Source of the DNA: Nitrospira sp. UBA2082 | Lineage (GTDB): Bacteria; Nitrospirota; Nitrospiria; Nitrospirales; Nitrospiraceae | Direction of reading: 5' to 3' | Assembly: GCA_002331335.1 (NCBI GenBank) | Contig: DCZO01000036.1 | Coordinates: 4,367 to 43,066, forward strand | DNA length: 38,700 bases | The notes under the pieces: generated by a model | Seen by the model: the letters and a program-made list of their open reading frames with translations, nothing else | Told to the model about the DNA's origin: nothing | The model's database searches: none | In this document: positions 16,871 through 25,682 of the stretch, in pieces | How the letters are laid out: each line of letters opens with the position of its first letter | How positions within the stretch are numbered: position 1 is the stretch's first letter | Program-made: the position numbers and the translations under genes

Positions 16871-17236
16871 ATGGCTACCATTCTCGTCATCGACGACGAA
16901 CAATCCATTCGCGGGCTCCTGAGGGAGGTGCTCGAAAAGGCGGGGCATCGGGTTATCGAGGCCGCAGATGGACGCGAAGGGCTTGCGCTGTACCAGCAAC
17001 AGCCGGTCGATCTTGTCCTCATGGATCTGCTGATGCCGGACACAGACGGCTTGGAAGCGACGCTCCAGCTCACGCGGGAGTACGTCGATGCCAAAGTGGT
17101 CGCCATGACGGGGGCGCAGGGCGACCGCAATTTTCTGGATGTCGCCAAACTCTTCGGCGCCCGCCGCACCATTGCAAAACCTTTTGATATCAATCAATTA
17201 CTCCAAGCGGTACAGGAAGAACTCGCCGCGCCATAA
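16871..17236 (+). CDS. Stand-alone response regulator (CheY-like receiver)
   Basis: This is a protein of 121 residues consisting of one receiver domain: acidic pocket D8-D9, phospho-acceptor D52 (VLMDLLMPD), T80 (VVAMTGAQ) and K103 (TIAKPFD). It has no output domain, so it should act by protein contact, like CheY or Spo0F, or by passing phosphate on. GAGGG precedes the ATG. No histidine kinase gene is near, so its partner cannot be named. The VanZ-like gene begins 54 bp downstream and may share the transcript. Confidence 0.92.
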   Translation: MATILVIDDEQSIRGLLREVLEKAGHRVIEAADGREGLALYQQQPVDLVLMDLLMPDTDGLEATLQLTREYVDAKVVAMTGAQGDRNFLDVAKLFGARRTIAKPFDINQLLQAVQEELAAP

Positions 17237-17289
17237 GTAGGCAGCCCCGGTTGACAGTTGCGTGCGAACTCTGGGATCATGACGAGCGT

Positions 17290-17790
17290 ATGAGTTCACA
17301 CGCCCTCCGTATTCTCAAGCTACCCCTTGCGCTGAAGCCGAAGACAGGATTGTTGTGGCTGTGGCTCGCCGTACTTGTCTTAACGCCGCTGTTTCCTTTA
17401 GAGAATTTCGTCGGGCATGCGCACTGGGACTCTGTCCGTTGGGTGCCCTTTCAGGATTTTTCCTTCTCTGCTAATAGTCTTATAGATATTGCCGGGAACA
17501 CCATTTGGTTCGCGGTACTCGGGTATCTCTCTTATTATTGGGCAACAGACCCTGGTTCTCCGTTCAGGTCCATTGCGATGGTCTTGCTTCTTGCAGGCGG
17601 GGTTTCTCTCTCTCTCGAGTTATTTCAGGTCTACTGCCACAACCGCATTCCGTCAATGACAGATGTCGCGTGCAATCTGATCGGTGCCGCGATCGGCGGT
17701 TACTTCGGCTGGAAACACCGAGCCCAACTCGCCGCGGAGCCAGTCCGGTATTTGGTCATTGAAGAAGACGGCACACAAACCGTGCTCTGA
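17290..17790 (+). CDS. VanZ-like membrane protein
   Basis: This is a protein of 166 residues from ATG 17290; an earlier TTG at 17251 is part of a TTGACA-like stretch and is less likely. It has four membrane helices, with the VanZ signature in the last two: LSLELFQVYCHNRIPSMTDV followed by ACNLIGAAIGGYFG (conserved Glu, Gln, Arg, Asp, Asn). VanZ-like domains are widespread; the founding member gives teicoplanin resistance, but most bacterial members have no proven function and are linked to the cell envelope. The C-terminal 30 residues are cytoplasmic. Its end converges with the next gene, 11 bp away. Confidence 0.85.
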   Translation: MSSHALRILKLPLALKPKTGLLWLWLAVLVLTPLFPLENFVGHAHWDSVRWVPFQDFSFSANSLIDIAGNTIWFAVLGYLSYYWATDPGSPFRSIAMVLLLAGGVSLSLELFQVYCHNRIPSMTDVACNLIGAAIGGYFGWKHRAQLAAEPVRYLVIEEDGTQTVL

Positions 17791-17801
17791 CCCACCTACG
17801 A

Positions 17802-18659
17802 TCATCTCGATCGCGAGACCAACGCTTTTCTCGCCAGTCCCCGCATCATCGCCGAATCGTTGTAGGCCACTTCGCTGAGCGCATCCATGAGATGCAGGCC
17901 TCTGGACGCCGCCAGTTCCCTGGCTTTAGCGTAATTCGTCGCGCTGAATCGCGCGACCGCCGGTTGTCCGTTCACAATCTGACAGGCCAGCACTTCATCT
18001 CGCACCTCCAGCGTACCGCCTTGTTCGACCAGCGTCTTGGCTTGGGCCGTCGTAATGCCGTGCAACCGGGCGAACTCTTCCAACCCGCCGGTTTCGACCA
18101 GCCGGCCATCCGGCATGATGCAGAGCCGCTTGAAATGCGGTGACCAGTCCTTGCGAAAATCGATGTACTTGATGTCACCGCCTTTGGCCACGGATCGATC
18201 CAGGGCGCGATAGTCCAGCCCAAGATTCTTTTGCCGCAGCTTGGCTTTCAATTCCTCCGGCAGAGTCCGATGAAATACTTCAACCGCCGCCGCCTCGAGC
18301 GAAATTGCCCGAGCCCGCACCAGTTGCTCCGCTTCGGCAAATTGCATCAGATCCAACACGAACGTTTGTTTCGGCCCCGTATTGGCTGGATCCACAATGC
18401 AGGCGAACAGTCCCCGCGTCAGAAGCCCGCCGGTTTGTGGGTATACATAGACCCCGCCTTGCATCAGTACCGCCGTTATCCTGTCCAGCGGAACATCGTA
18501 ACTTTCTGCCAAGACCTTGGCGTGTGCCGCCAGGTCTTCCATGAGCGTCATCGCGCAGACCGTCACATTGCCGGGCGCATCAAACTCGGAATAGTCCTCT
18601 ACGATGTTGTAGAGGACCATAGGCTTCGGCTTTTCAGCTTTCCTCTTGATCTTGAACAT
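17802..18659 (-). CDS. Uncharacterised cytoplasmic protein paired with SagB-like nitroreductase
   Basis: This is a protein of 285 residues from ATG 18659 (MFKIKRKAEKPKPMVLYNIV). It starts 47 bp after the nitroreductase-like gene on the same strand, so the pair probably forms an operon. There is no signal peptide or membrane helix. Residues 1-110 look like an alpha/beta domain (VTVCAMTLMEDLAAHAKVLA, FACIVDPANTGPKQTFVLDL). Residues 180-240 contain a possible helix-turn-helix-like stretch (EEFARLHGITTAQAKTLVEQ). I cannot assign a family. A role in the same pathway as the nitroreductase is inferred from the pairing. Confidence 0.7.
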   Translation of the reverse strand: MFKIKRKAEKPKPMVLYNIVEDYSEFDAPGNVTVCAMTLMEDLAAHAKVLAESYDVPLDRITAVLMQGGVYVYPQTGGLLTRGLFACIVDPANTGPKQTFVLDLMQFAEAEQLVRARAISLEAAAVEVFHRTLPEELKAKLRQKNLGLDYRALDRSVAKGGDIKYIDFRKDWSPHFKRLCIMPDGRLVETGGLEEFARLHGITTAQAKTLVEQGGTLEVRDEVLACQIVNGQPAVARFSATNYAKARELAASRGLHLMDALSEVAYNDSAMMRGLARKALVSRSR

Positions 18660-18706
18660 GTCGGCTCGTTTCTCGTATCTGGTCCTCGGCCAACTCGAAG
18701 CACGCT

Positions 18707-20488
18707 TCACGAGATACGCTTCACGTGCCCATAGGGCGGCAACGTCTGCAACCTTCGATCTTCCACCGGTCCGCCGATCGTGAAATGATAGAGCGATTGC
18801 AATGCCATCCCCTTGACCGCCACAATCTCATGCACCGGGTCGTCGAAGAAGCAGCCGATGCCGGTTGCGCGCACGTCGGCCGCTTCAGCTTCCAGATACA
18901 GCACCTGGCCCAGCAACCCGGATTCCCAAAACAGGCGTGGATACCACCAGGCACCACGCCCACGCAATCCCCCTTCGAACTCCGCCAACATCCCGAACGA
19001 AAAAGCGCTGTCCCCGGCAATGTCTTGCCGGCAACTGACTTGCGCCGCCAACTGCCGCGCATCTCCTTCCAGCAGCCAAAAGAGCGGCAGATCTTCCGGG
19101 CAGCCTGGCGTCGCCACCCAATTGATCTCGGGATTCATGGATTGCTGAATGAAGGGAGACTTCCGCCGGTCTCGGACCAGGAAATAAAGGCCCGGTGTCA
19201 GCCCATCGACCCGATGGACAAAGAGCATCAGATGAACCGCCGGATCATATGGCCACACGTCCCAGGGCATCGGCCGATACAATTGCCCCTGTTCAGCACA
19301 GGGCATGACCTTCTGGAGCATTTGAAAGAACATCGCCGCTGTGATCGACGTTCGACCGTCGAACGCCACGGCGCTCCGGCGTTGCCTGATGATCTGGCCT
19401 GCTGAAGGACCACTACTGTTCGTCGTTTGAGAAGCATGAAACGAATCGGATGAAGGCAGAGAACCGGCACGCACCGAAACAGCCAGCTTCTCAGCCTGGA
19501 TCTTCCACGAGGCCTCGGCCGCTTCATCGATCACGTCCCAGTGCACCCCATGTTCGCGGCTCAACCGATTAGCCGTCCCATACCATCGCCCACCGGCAAC
19601 CTCCTTGACGACTGCCGAATCGAGAAACAGCGGCATTTCCTTTGATTCCAACCGATTGGCGCTTGACGATTGACGTCTGAAGGCCTGAGGCCAAACCACC
19701 GCGAGACAATCCGGATGCTCCGGTTCGGCGTCTGCAAAATCCTCTGTCCGGTTCGTTCCCAACAGTACTGCCACCGTGTTTTGATCCAGCCCATCCATCA
19801 ACACCATGTTCCAGCCGAGCGTTGCCGCTGCAATCCGTCCAGTCCCAATCGCATGCCCCACGTCGTGATTGCAGTACCGAAACGCCCGCTCGCCGTACTT
19901 CCAGGCCTCGCGCCAATGCACCGACGTAAGCCCAAAGAGAAATGCCCCTTCCGGAAAGGGGCTCAGTAAGTGAGCCACTCGCTCAGCGGGAAACTCCGCG
20001 CGCAATTCGAGTCCGTGTTCCTTCGGCGCATAGTGGTACAGTCCCGGTTTGAGTTCGAGTCCGACCATCTCCGGCAACACCACATACCCTTCCGTGGGAT
20101 GCAAATTGCCGGACGAGGGATTCATTCGCAACGCCCACTCCGAGTCCCCGGCTTTTTTCCAAGCTGACAAAGCCAGGGCAAACTCAAGAAACCGGGAGAT
20201 CGTCCGTATCGTTACCGGCTGGGAAAGAACGGCCCCGGACTCGTAGATGGCCTTATACAATGGTGAAGCAGGCTCTTCGTCCGCCGTCAGCAGGGGAAGC
20301 GGAATCAGCTCAGCGCCCTCAAACCGCCGAAAGGGATCGGGCTGATTCACCCAATCGAGAAACCCCAACGATCGGGCATACCGGTTGTAGTGGTGCTTGG
20401 TCTGCACATGGTAACGAATGACCTGTTCGACCGGATCAGTCGAAGCGGAGGCGTCCGCGGGAGCAGGCATTGGCTGTTCGGTACTCAT
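18707..20488 (-). CDS. Double-domain SagB/ThcOx-type nitroreductase
   Basis: This is a protein of 593 residues, about twice a normal nitroreductase. The first domain (about 60-270) has the FMN-binding motif RMNPSSGNLHPTEGYVVLPE (121-140) and LGWNMVLMDGLDQ. After a linker, the second domain begins near residue 365 with IIRQRRSAVAFDGRTSITAA, the typical start of a nitroreductase subunit, and ends with GVGC-like GIGCFFDDPVHEIVAV. Tandem SagB-type dehydrogenases oxidise azolines in peptide natural products when beside a cyclodehydratase. None is found here, so this looks like a stand-alone member with unknown substrate. FMN binding is likely. The gene is divergent from the 140-residue gene at 20628. 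Confidence 0.85.
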   Translation of the reverse strand: MSTEQPMPAPADASASTDPVEQVIRYHVQTKHHYNRYARSLGFLDWVNQPDPFRRFEGAELIPLPLLTADEEPASPLYKAIYESGAVLSQPVTIRTISRFLEFALALSAWKKAGDSEWALRMNPSSGNLHPTEGYVVLPEMVGLELKPGLYHYAPKEHGLELRAEFPAERVAHLLSPFPEGAFLFGLTSVHWREAWKYGERAFRYCNHDVGHAIGTGRIAAATLGWNMVLMDGLDQNTVAVLLGTNRTEDFADAEPEHPDCLAVVWPQAFRRQSSSANRLESKEMPLFLDSAVVKEVAGGRWYGTANRLSREHGVHWDVIDEAAEASWKIQAEKLAVSVRAGSLPSSDSFHASQTTNSSGPSAGQIIRQRRSAVAFDGRTSITAAMFFQMLQKVMPCAEQGQLYRPMPWDVWPYDPAVHLMLFVHRVDGLTPGLYFLVRDRRKSPFIQQSMNPEINWVATPGCPEDLPLFWLLEGDARQLAAQVSCRQDIAGDSAFSFGMLAEFEGGLRGRGAWWYPRLFWESGLLGQVLYLEAEAADVRATGIGCFFDDPVHEIVAVKGMALQSLYHFTIGGPVEDRRLQTLPPYGHVKRIS

Positions 20489-20627
20489 TGCAATGGCAGA
20501 GGCAGTCTACCGAGTAGCGGGAAAGAAAGTAAACGCTGCAAACGGCATTGACCTCCTTTCCTTAACCTGAGTATGCTCGAACAAGCCGACACGATATGCT
20601 TCACGACAGGCGAGGTACAGAACCCCC

Positions 20628-21050
20628 ATGCGATTCGATCCAGCCCTGGCCGCTCAACAAGCGTTTCATCAATCAAAAGCCGAGCTTGGCCACGACTGGG
20701 ACACCGCCGTTGAGTTAGAGGATACTTTCTCGTGTAACGCCGGAGTCACGGCACGCGAGGCCTATGAAGGCTTGTTGGCCCTCGCGGCTCGTTACCCGCA
20801 AGCCCAGTCGTTTCACGCCTTCTGCATCTATATCACCTGGCAGCAGGCGACAGAGGAGACGATCGCGCGCCATTTTGAAACGGGCATGAAGCTCTGTGAA
20901 GCATATCTCGTATCGCGTGAAGCGCGAACGGAACAGGATGTCGAACAGATCGAAGAACTATATGGCTCGTTTCGGGCAGGCTTGGGGCTGGAAGAAGAGG
21001 ACGAGATTCAAGTCGAGTACAGAAAAGACACACCGAAGGGGGGAGACTGA
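20628..21050 (+). CDS. Uncharacterised acidic small protein
   Basis: This is a protein of 140 residues, acidic and largely helical, starting MRFDPALAAQQAFHQSK with a weak GAGG upstream. A mid-section YEGLLALAARYPQAQSFHAF resembles a TPR-like or hydrophobic-core pair of helices; the end is Glu-rich (LGLEEEDEIQVEY). There is no signal or membrane segment. It is divergent from the nitroreductase gene; the 140 bp between them should hold both promoters. An imperfect repeat of GTGCTGAGT-type units follows at 21059-21091. No family is recognised. Confidence 0.65.
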   Translation: MRFDPALAAQQAFHQSKAELGHDWDTAVELEDTFSCNAGVTAREAYEGLLALAARYPQAQSFHAFCIYITWQQATEETIARHFETGMKLCEAYLVSREARTEQDVEQIEELYGSFRAGLGLEEEDEIQVEYRKDTPKGGD

Positions 21051-21135
21051 TAACAAACAGTGCTGAGTGTTGAGTTGTGAGTGCTGAGTTGGAACATTCA
21101 GAACGCTGGGAGCCACCGACTATTGCTGAAAGCTG

Positions 21136-21906
21136 ATGCACATGGGCGAGGATCACAAACATCGAGCGAGGATTTTTCTACATCGCGGCGACTTGGTCCA
21201 GGCCTATGCGGCCTGGGAAGCGGCGGTGGCCGATGACCGAACAACCGGCAATCAGCGGGAACTCTCGAATTCCCTTGGCAATCTGGGTAACACCTGTGCC
21301 CTCCTCCACGATTTTGCCAAGGCCGAAGCGTGTTACCGTGAAGTCCTGGCTATTCAGCGAACCGAGTGCGATCACCACGCCGTCGCCCACACACTGGTCA
21401 ATCTCGGCAATCTCCACATCGGCGCCGGTCGCGCAGAAAAAGCCCGCCCCTATTACCTCGAAGCCTTGGACCTTCTGCATACGCTGAACGACGATCGCGC
21501 CCTCGGCATTCTGTACAACAACCTGGCGTTGCAGGAAGCCCGTGATGGACAGGGGGAGAAGGCGGTCATGTCGTTCAAACGTGCCCTCGATTACCACCGA
21601 GTCGTCGGCAATGAAGAGGGATTGGCCGTCACCTACAGTCAATTGGGGAAGTGCTATCTCGATTGCGGCGACCTCGTCAGAGCCGAACGCTGTCTGAACA
21701 ACGCCTCGGAACATTACATCAAGCTCGGCCATGAGCCGGCTGAAGCGGCTGTGCTCCGGCTTCTGGCCACGGTCTATAGCCGCCGCCGTGATCTGGTGTC
21801 CGCGCGGCGATGTCTTGAACGTGTGATCGCGCTCGACCAGCGATACCGACTGCCGGAGCTCCAAGCCGACTCGGCTCACCTCGCCGAACTGATCAGCTCC
21901 GACTAG
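21136..21906 (+). CDS. Tetratricopeptide-repeat protein
   Basis: This is a protein of 256 residues made of about five to six TPR units. They begin near residues 45, 85, 125, 165 and 205, each with the spacing of small residues typical of the fold (for example SLGNLGNTCALLHDFAKAEA, TLVNLGNLHIGAGRAEKARP, and TYSQLGKCYLDCGDLVRAER). There is no signal peptide, so it is cytoplasmic. TPR solenoids bind other proteins; the partner is unknown. ATG 21136 has an adjacent second ATG at 21142 (MHMG), and the ribosome binding site is poor, so the start could be either. Confidence 0.85.
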   Translation: MHMGEDHKHRARIFLHRGDLVQAYAAWEAAVADDRTTGNQRELSNSLGNLGNTCALLHDFAKAEACYREVLAIQRTECDHHAVAHTLVNLGNLHIGAGRAEKARPYYLEALDLLHTLNDDRALGILYNNLALQEARDGQGEKAVMSFKRALDYHRVVGNEEGLAVTYSQLGKCYLDCGDLVRAERCLNNASEHYIKLGHEPAEAAVLRLLATVYSRRRDLVSARRCLERVIALDQRYRLPELQADSAHLAELISSD

Positions 21907-22123
21907 CCTTTGGGCCGGTCGCCCCCCCTGCCTCGGACTCGATGTGCCCATTCCCCGTTGCCCCTTGCGCCTTGTCCAGCGTTCTCGCACTTTGCGACAA
22001 ACCGCTCCATCCAAATTGCTGGACAGTATCAAAACCTCTGCTACCTTTGAAGCGTCACACGTGGACGCCTGTTGATCAAGTTTCATCTCACACACGCCGA
22101 CAGGGTATTGACCTGGAGACAGC

Positions 22124-22726
22124 ATGGCCTTGCTTGCGCGAACCTTCACTGCCCTGACACTCATAACCATGCTGATGGCGCCCGGTATCCAGGCCGAGGA
22201 AGTCTCGCCAACCATCACCGTCGGCACGCAAGAAGTCGGACTCACCGCCGGCTATATGTTCTCTCATCGCCTGACCGAACTGCACACGACCAAACAACAT
22301 GGACCCGCGTTGATGCCGTCATGGATGATGACCCTGACTGATCCCATCGGCGACAGCTGGTACCGGGGGCAAATTTCCCTTGGTGCCGAGATGGTCTATC
22401 TCCAGTTTCGCGAACCGATCCTGACCCATGGCGTCGGTTTCACGCCAAGAATCAAGTACACGTTCGTCGCCTTGGGTCGTCTCCGGCCCTATGCAGAATT
22501 CACCGGCGGGCCCTTCTGGACCGATCTCGGCGGGAATATCGACGAACAGGCCAACGAGTTCAACTTTGTGCTCACAGGGGGAGTCGGCGTGTCCTGGTTT
22601 CTCACGCCGCAACTCGCCGCCAACGCCGGGTACCGCTTCCATCATATTTCGAATGCCGGAACCGCATTCCCGAATCTTGGACTGAATGCAAGTCTGCCCT
22701 TCGGTGGCTTTTCATTCTATTTCTGA
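22124..22726 (+). CDS. PagL-like outer-membrane lipid A 3-O-deacylase family protein
   Basis: This is a protein of 200 residues with a signal peptide (residues 1-24, ending IQA-EE). The mature part is an eight-strand-size beta barrel with aromatic-rich strands, ending GGFSFYF with a terminal Phe as usual for outer-membrane proteins. Near the C-terminus the sequence YRFHHISNAGTAFPNLGLN matches the PagL/acyloxyacyl hydrolase active-site region, with H174 and S176 in the H-x-S arrangement. By that alignment the acidic residue of the PagL triad falls at N188, so the triad may be incomplete or use another residue. It would trim lipid A in the outer membrane. The lipoprotein gene follows after 7 bp. 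Confidence 0.75.
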   Translation: MALLARTFTALTLITMLMAPGIQAEEVSPTITVGTQEVGLTAGYMFSHRLTELHTTKQHGPALMPSWMMTLTDPIGDSWYRGQISLGAEMVYLQFREPILTHGVGFTPRIKYTFVALGRLRPYAEFTGGPFWTDLGGNIDEQANEFNFVLTGGVGVSWFLTPQLAANAGYRFHHISNAGTAFPNLGLNASLPFGGFSFYF

Positions 22727-22733
22727 GGAGACG

Positions 22734-23492
22734 ATGATCATGACGATGTCTGCCTTTCGCTGGTCAGCCTTGGGTCTCGCCGGTGTCGTGATGTGCAGCA
22801 TGACCGCATGCACTCGATGGATCGATGTGAAATCTCCCGCATCGGGTCCACAAGAAAGCCTCTCGCTTACGCTTTCCAGTGATGAACGGGTTCCATTGGT
22901 AATAGATACCTTCCGCGTGTCGCAGAACGGCACGCCTCAACATCCTGCCGCTGACGCCGAACGCCGAGTCTTGAATGCGCTCCAGGAAACGCGTCTCTTT
23001 TCCACGCTCGTTCCCCTTGGAGGAGCCTCCGCTTCGGTCGAAGGCAAGGCGATATCCGCTCGGGTCACATTCGATGAAACGATCGATCCCCATTCAGGGC
23101 CCACAGCCTTCAAAGGCATCGTAATCGGCGCCTCGATGTTCCTCCTCTCGCCGATCATTGAGCTGGACTACGACTATACCGCGCAGGCGCATCTGGAACT
23201 TGAGCGCTGGGACGGGCACGTGACACACTATGAATCGCGATCATCCGGAACGGCCCACTACAATCTGTTCGGCGCCAGTCCGATCGTGATCGACGAGCTG
23301 AAGGGACAGGTGATCGAAACCTGCTTGAATTCATTGATGAATCAGTTGGTGCAGGACACCGCCTTGTACATGGCGAGTAAGACGCCCCCGCCGGCGTCGA
23401 GGATTCGTACTGTCACCGTGAAGACTCACCGGCCGGCAGGCGCAACAGCAGCCCTTCCCGGAGTCCCTGTCTCGGCAAACCCGGCTCCCTAA
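22734..23492 (+). CDS. Predicted outer-membrane lipoprotein
   Basis: This is a protein of 252 residues. ATG 22734 has GAGGAG four bases upstream; ATG 22740 and 22746 are in frame. A hydrophobic segment leads to a lipobox-like SMTA-C26. The mature part has LNALQETRLFSTLVPLGG (typical of small lipoproteins with a TolB-like or DUF4136-like alpha/beta fold) and a short hydrophobic stretch IVIGASMFLLSPIIEL at about 140-155. It follows the PagL-like gene by 7 bp, so the two are co-expressed. Function in lipid A or outer-membrane maintenance is inferred from this pairing only. Confidence 0.7.
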   Translation: MIMTMSAFRWSALGLAGVVMCSMTACTRWIDVKSPASGPQESLSLTLSSDERVPLVIDTFRVSQNGTPQHPAADAERRVLNALQETRLFSTLVPLGGASASVEGKAISARVTFDETIDPHSGPTAFKGIVIGASMFLLSPIIELDYDYTAQAHLELERWDGHVTHYESRSSGTAHYNLFGASPIVIDELKGQVIETCLNSLMNQLVQDTALYMASKTPPPASRIRTVTVKTHRPAGATAALPGVPVSANPAP

Positions 23493-23707
23493 TCCGCATG
23501 ATTCACGAAGGCTGGGGCATCAACAGCCGACGCGCTATTCTCTACTTTATCGCTCATCGTTCGTGAAGTGTCTCTCGCAAACAAGGACAGGACGTCCTCC
23601 TTTTCCATCCTGCGCCTCACGCTTCACCTGAACATCACCCGACCATCTGGCCGATCCGACTCTTTCGATGGTATAGTGCTTCCCCGATAGCAACGGAGAA
23701 ACGCTTC

Positions 23708-24025
23708 ATGGACATCGATGCATTTCGCCTCATGGTTGCCAAGCATCCAAAAGGATTTCTCGGGCGATATGGCCTCGGGAACAAGATCCTCCAGGAAGGC
23801 GGCAGTCTTGAGGAAGCCGTCGAGCATCTCACCGTCGCCACACAACTGGACCCGACCCATGTGGCGTCCCATCTGGCCCTGGGTCGTGCGTTGATCGGAC
23901 TAGGCAAACCAGCCGACGCCAAACCGATTCTCACCGCAGGCATCGAAGCTGCGCTCTCGGGACGATCCAACGGCGGCAAGGATCTCGTGCCTGAAATGCA
24001 GCACCTGCTGCGCACGCTCGTATGA
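23708..24025 (+). CDS. Small TPR protein
   Basis: This is a protein of 105 residues with two TPR-like helical pairs: FLGRYGLGNKILQEGGSLEE and HVASHLALGRALIGLGKPAD. Such one- to two-repeat proteins usually serve as adaptor or chaperone modules. A second small gene begins 28 bp downstream in the same direction. There is no signal peptide. The upstream 215 bp contains no recognised feature. Confidence 0.75.
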   Translation: MDIDAFRLMVAKHPKGFLGRYGLGNKILQEGGSLEEAVEHLTVATQLDPTHVASHLALGRALIGLGKPADAKPILTAGIEAALSGRSNGGKDLVPEMQHLLRTLV

Positions 24026-24053
24026 GCCCACTCGAACGATAAGGGAGCCGCTT

Positions 24054-24254
24054 ATGACGCTCGACGAAGCTAGACATCGTATCGAAACAGCCGTCACCCA
24101 GTATGGACAGCATGCCGCCCCTGCAATCGATCTCGTCATGGCAGAAGTCCGTTCCGACATGGGCGCGCGCGCGTTCAACGAACTGGTTGAAGATTTCGAT
24201 TTGGAGCTGCTGTACAACATCGCGCCGATGGAATCGGACCATTCCAACAGCTGA
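24054..24254 (+). CDS. Uncharacterised small acidic protein
   Basis: This is a protein of 66 residues, MTLDEARHRIETAVTQYGQH to ESDHSNS, helical and acidic. It follows the small TPR gene by 28 bp and has GGGAG before the ATG (AAGGGAGCCGCTT-ATG). The segment FNELVEDFDLELLYNIAPM could form a protein-binding helix. No family is recognised. Its good ribosome binding site and operon-like place support it as real. Confidence 0.6.
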   Translation: MTLDEARHRIETAVTQYGQHAAPAIDLVMAEVRSDMGARAFNELVEDFDLELLYNIAPMESDHSNS

Positions 24255-24365
24255 GGCACGCCGAGCAATGCCAAGGCGCAAGGAACACGTATCTCCCTCC
24301 TTGATTGTCCCCTGCCGCCGTTTCACTTGGCACTTCTCACTTGCCACTTTGGTGCTTCTTTTCGG

Positions 24366-25448
24366 ATGCCGCTGATCTGGGCCGCCATCTCATCGCACGG
24401 GTTCGGGCATGCCGCGCAAGTCGTGCCGGTGCTCAACGCGTTGGGCCGCAAGATATCAGGTCTCCGTGCAATCCTCCGCACCACCGTCCCGGCTTCGTTC
24501 TTTCAGAACCGCCTGGCCATTCCCTGGGAATTGAGCACGATCCAGCAGGATGTGGGCTGCATTCAACAGGGACCCTTGACGATCGATGTCGATGCCACAT
24601 GGCGGGAACACGCCCGATTCCATGCGACGTGGAACGACCGGATTCAGGCCGAGATCGAAGCCATGAGTCAGGCTCACCCGGACCTGGTTCTTGCCGATAC
24701 TCCGTACTTGGCCATTGCGGCTGGAGCCGAAGCAGGCCTCCGCACTGTGGGACTCGTGAGCTTTACCTGGGACCTTGTGCTCTCAGCATTTTCTGCTCCG
24801 CCGGATATCGACGGCCATACACTCATCCGGGCAATACGTCAGGCTTATGCCCGGGCTGACCTCGCCTTACGCATCACGCCCTCCCCCACAATGGACATCT
24901 TTGGGCAGTTCATCGACATCGGGCCGATCTATGAGCCGTCCCCCTCCGCTCGTGACGCCCTCTCTGCCCGGCTAGGCCTTTCGCCAGGCGAGCGTACCGT
25001 GCTCATCGGATTCGGTGGCATTCCTCTGATTTCCCTCCCGATGGCGGAGTTGGATGCGCTGGATGGGTATCGTTTTCTGTTTGACGGCCCGGTTCCACCG
25101 GACAGCACCAGAATCGTGTCCACACACTCATTACCGTTCTCCTTCAAAACATTGCTGGCTTCCGTCGACATCATCATGTCGAAACCGGGGTATGGCACCC
25201 TCGTCGAAGCCGTGGGATTGCACACACCCCTCGTCTATGTCCGGCGCTATAACTTCGCCGACGAGCAACCCTTGGTGGACTATCTGCATCGATACGGTCG
25301 CGGTGTCGAATTAGCGGGGCAAGACTTTGCAGCAGGCAGGTGGGAACCTGCCCTCAGTGCTGTGAAAGACCTTCCCGCTCCCTCCATCCCTCCCCCGACG
25401 GCATCGGGGGCGGAAGATGCCGCCGACGTGTTGGCAACGTACTTGTAA
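24366..25448 (+). CDS. GT-B fold glycosyltransferase-like protein
   Basis: This is a protein of 360 residues starting MPLIWAAISSHGFGHAAQ. The glycine-rich loop ISSHGFGHAAQVVPVLNALG is the N-terminal signature of MurG/GT28-type glycosyltransferases. The C-terminal half has LGLSPGERTVLIGFGGIP and KTLLASVDIIMSKPGYGTLV followed by EAVGLHTPLVYVRRYNFADE, which matches the sugar-nucleotide binding site of this family. The product and acceptor cannot be predicted. The start is uncertain: ATG 24366 has a poor ribosome binding site and an upstream TTG at 24327 is in frame. Confidence 0.8.
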   Translation: MPLIWAAISSHGFGHAAQVVPVLNALGRKISGLRAILRTTVPASFFQNRLAIPWELSTIQQDVGCIQQGPLTIDVDATWREHARFHATWNDRIQAEIEAMSQAHPDLVLADTPYLAIAAGAEAGLRTVGLVSFTWDLVLSAFSAPPDIDGHTLIRAIRQAYARADLALRITPSPTMDIFGQFIDIGPIYEPSPSARDALSARLGLSPGERTVLIGFGGIPLISLPMAELDALDGYRFLFDGPVPPDSTRIVSTHSLPFSFKTLLASVDIIMSKPGYGTLVEAVGLHTPLVYVRRYNFADEQPLVDYLHRYGRGVELAGQDFAAGRWEPALSAVKDLPAPSIPPPTASGAEDAADVLATYL

Positions 25449-25682
25449 CCCGCTCGCTGGTCATGCACTGCCTCCTGGAACTGCCGTTCTTTCACCGGTA
25501 ACGCGCCGGTATGGGGCTCCCGACCACGCCACACATATCGTCACGACCGTCCCTCCCGCGACCTTCGTGCTTTTGCCCGTTTCATTAGGAGAATCGGAAA
25601 AGGATGTTATAGTGGTGGACGTGTTTTTCGTACCCGTAGAAACCAGCAACCACGAAGCACATGGACCTGTAATTGTTCGACC

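Noticed and set aside
17251..17279. TTGACA at 17251 as a -35 box for the VanZ-like gene
   Set aside because: No acceptable -10 hexamer at the right distance; GGATCA is a poor match.
21056..21095. GTGCTGAGT-type short tandem units after the 140-residue gene
   Set aside because: Imperfect, only a few units and not spaced like a CRISPR array; ordinary low-complexity intergenic DNA.
21178..22245. Minus-strand frame of 355 residues across the TPR gene
   Set aside because: Shadow of the TPR repeats; the plus strand has the recognisable fold.
25477..25500. GGAACT as an ECF-type -35 element upstream of the sigma-factor gene
   Set aside because: About 200 bp from the gene and no matching -10 motif, so autoregulation cannot be supported.
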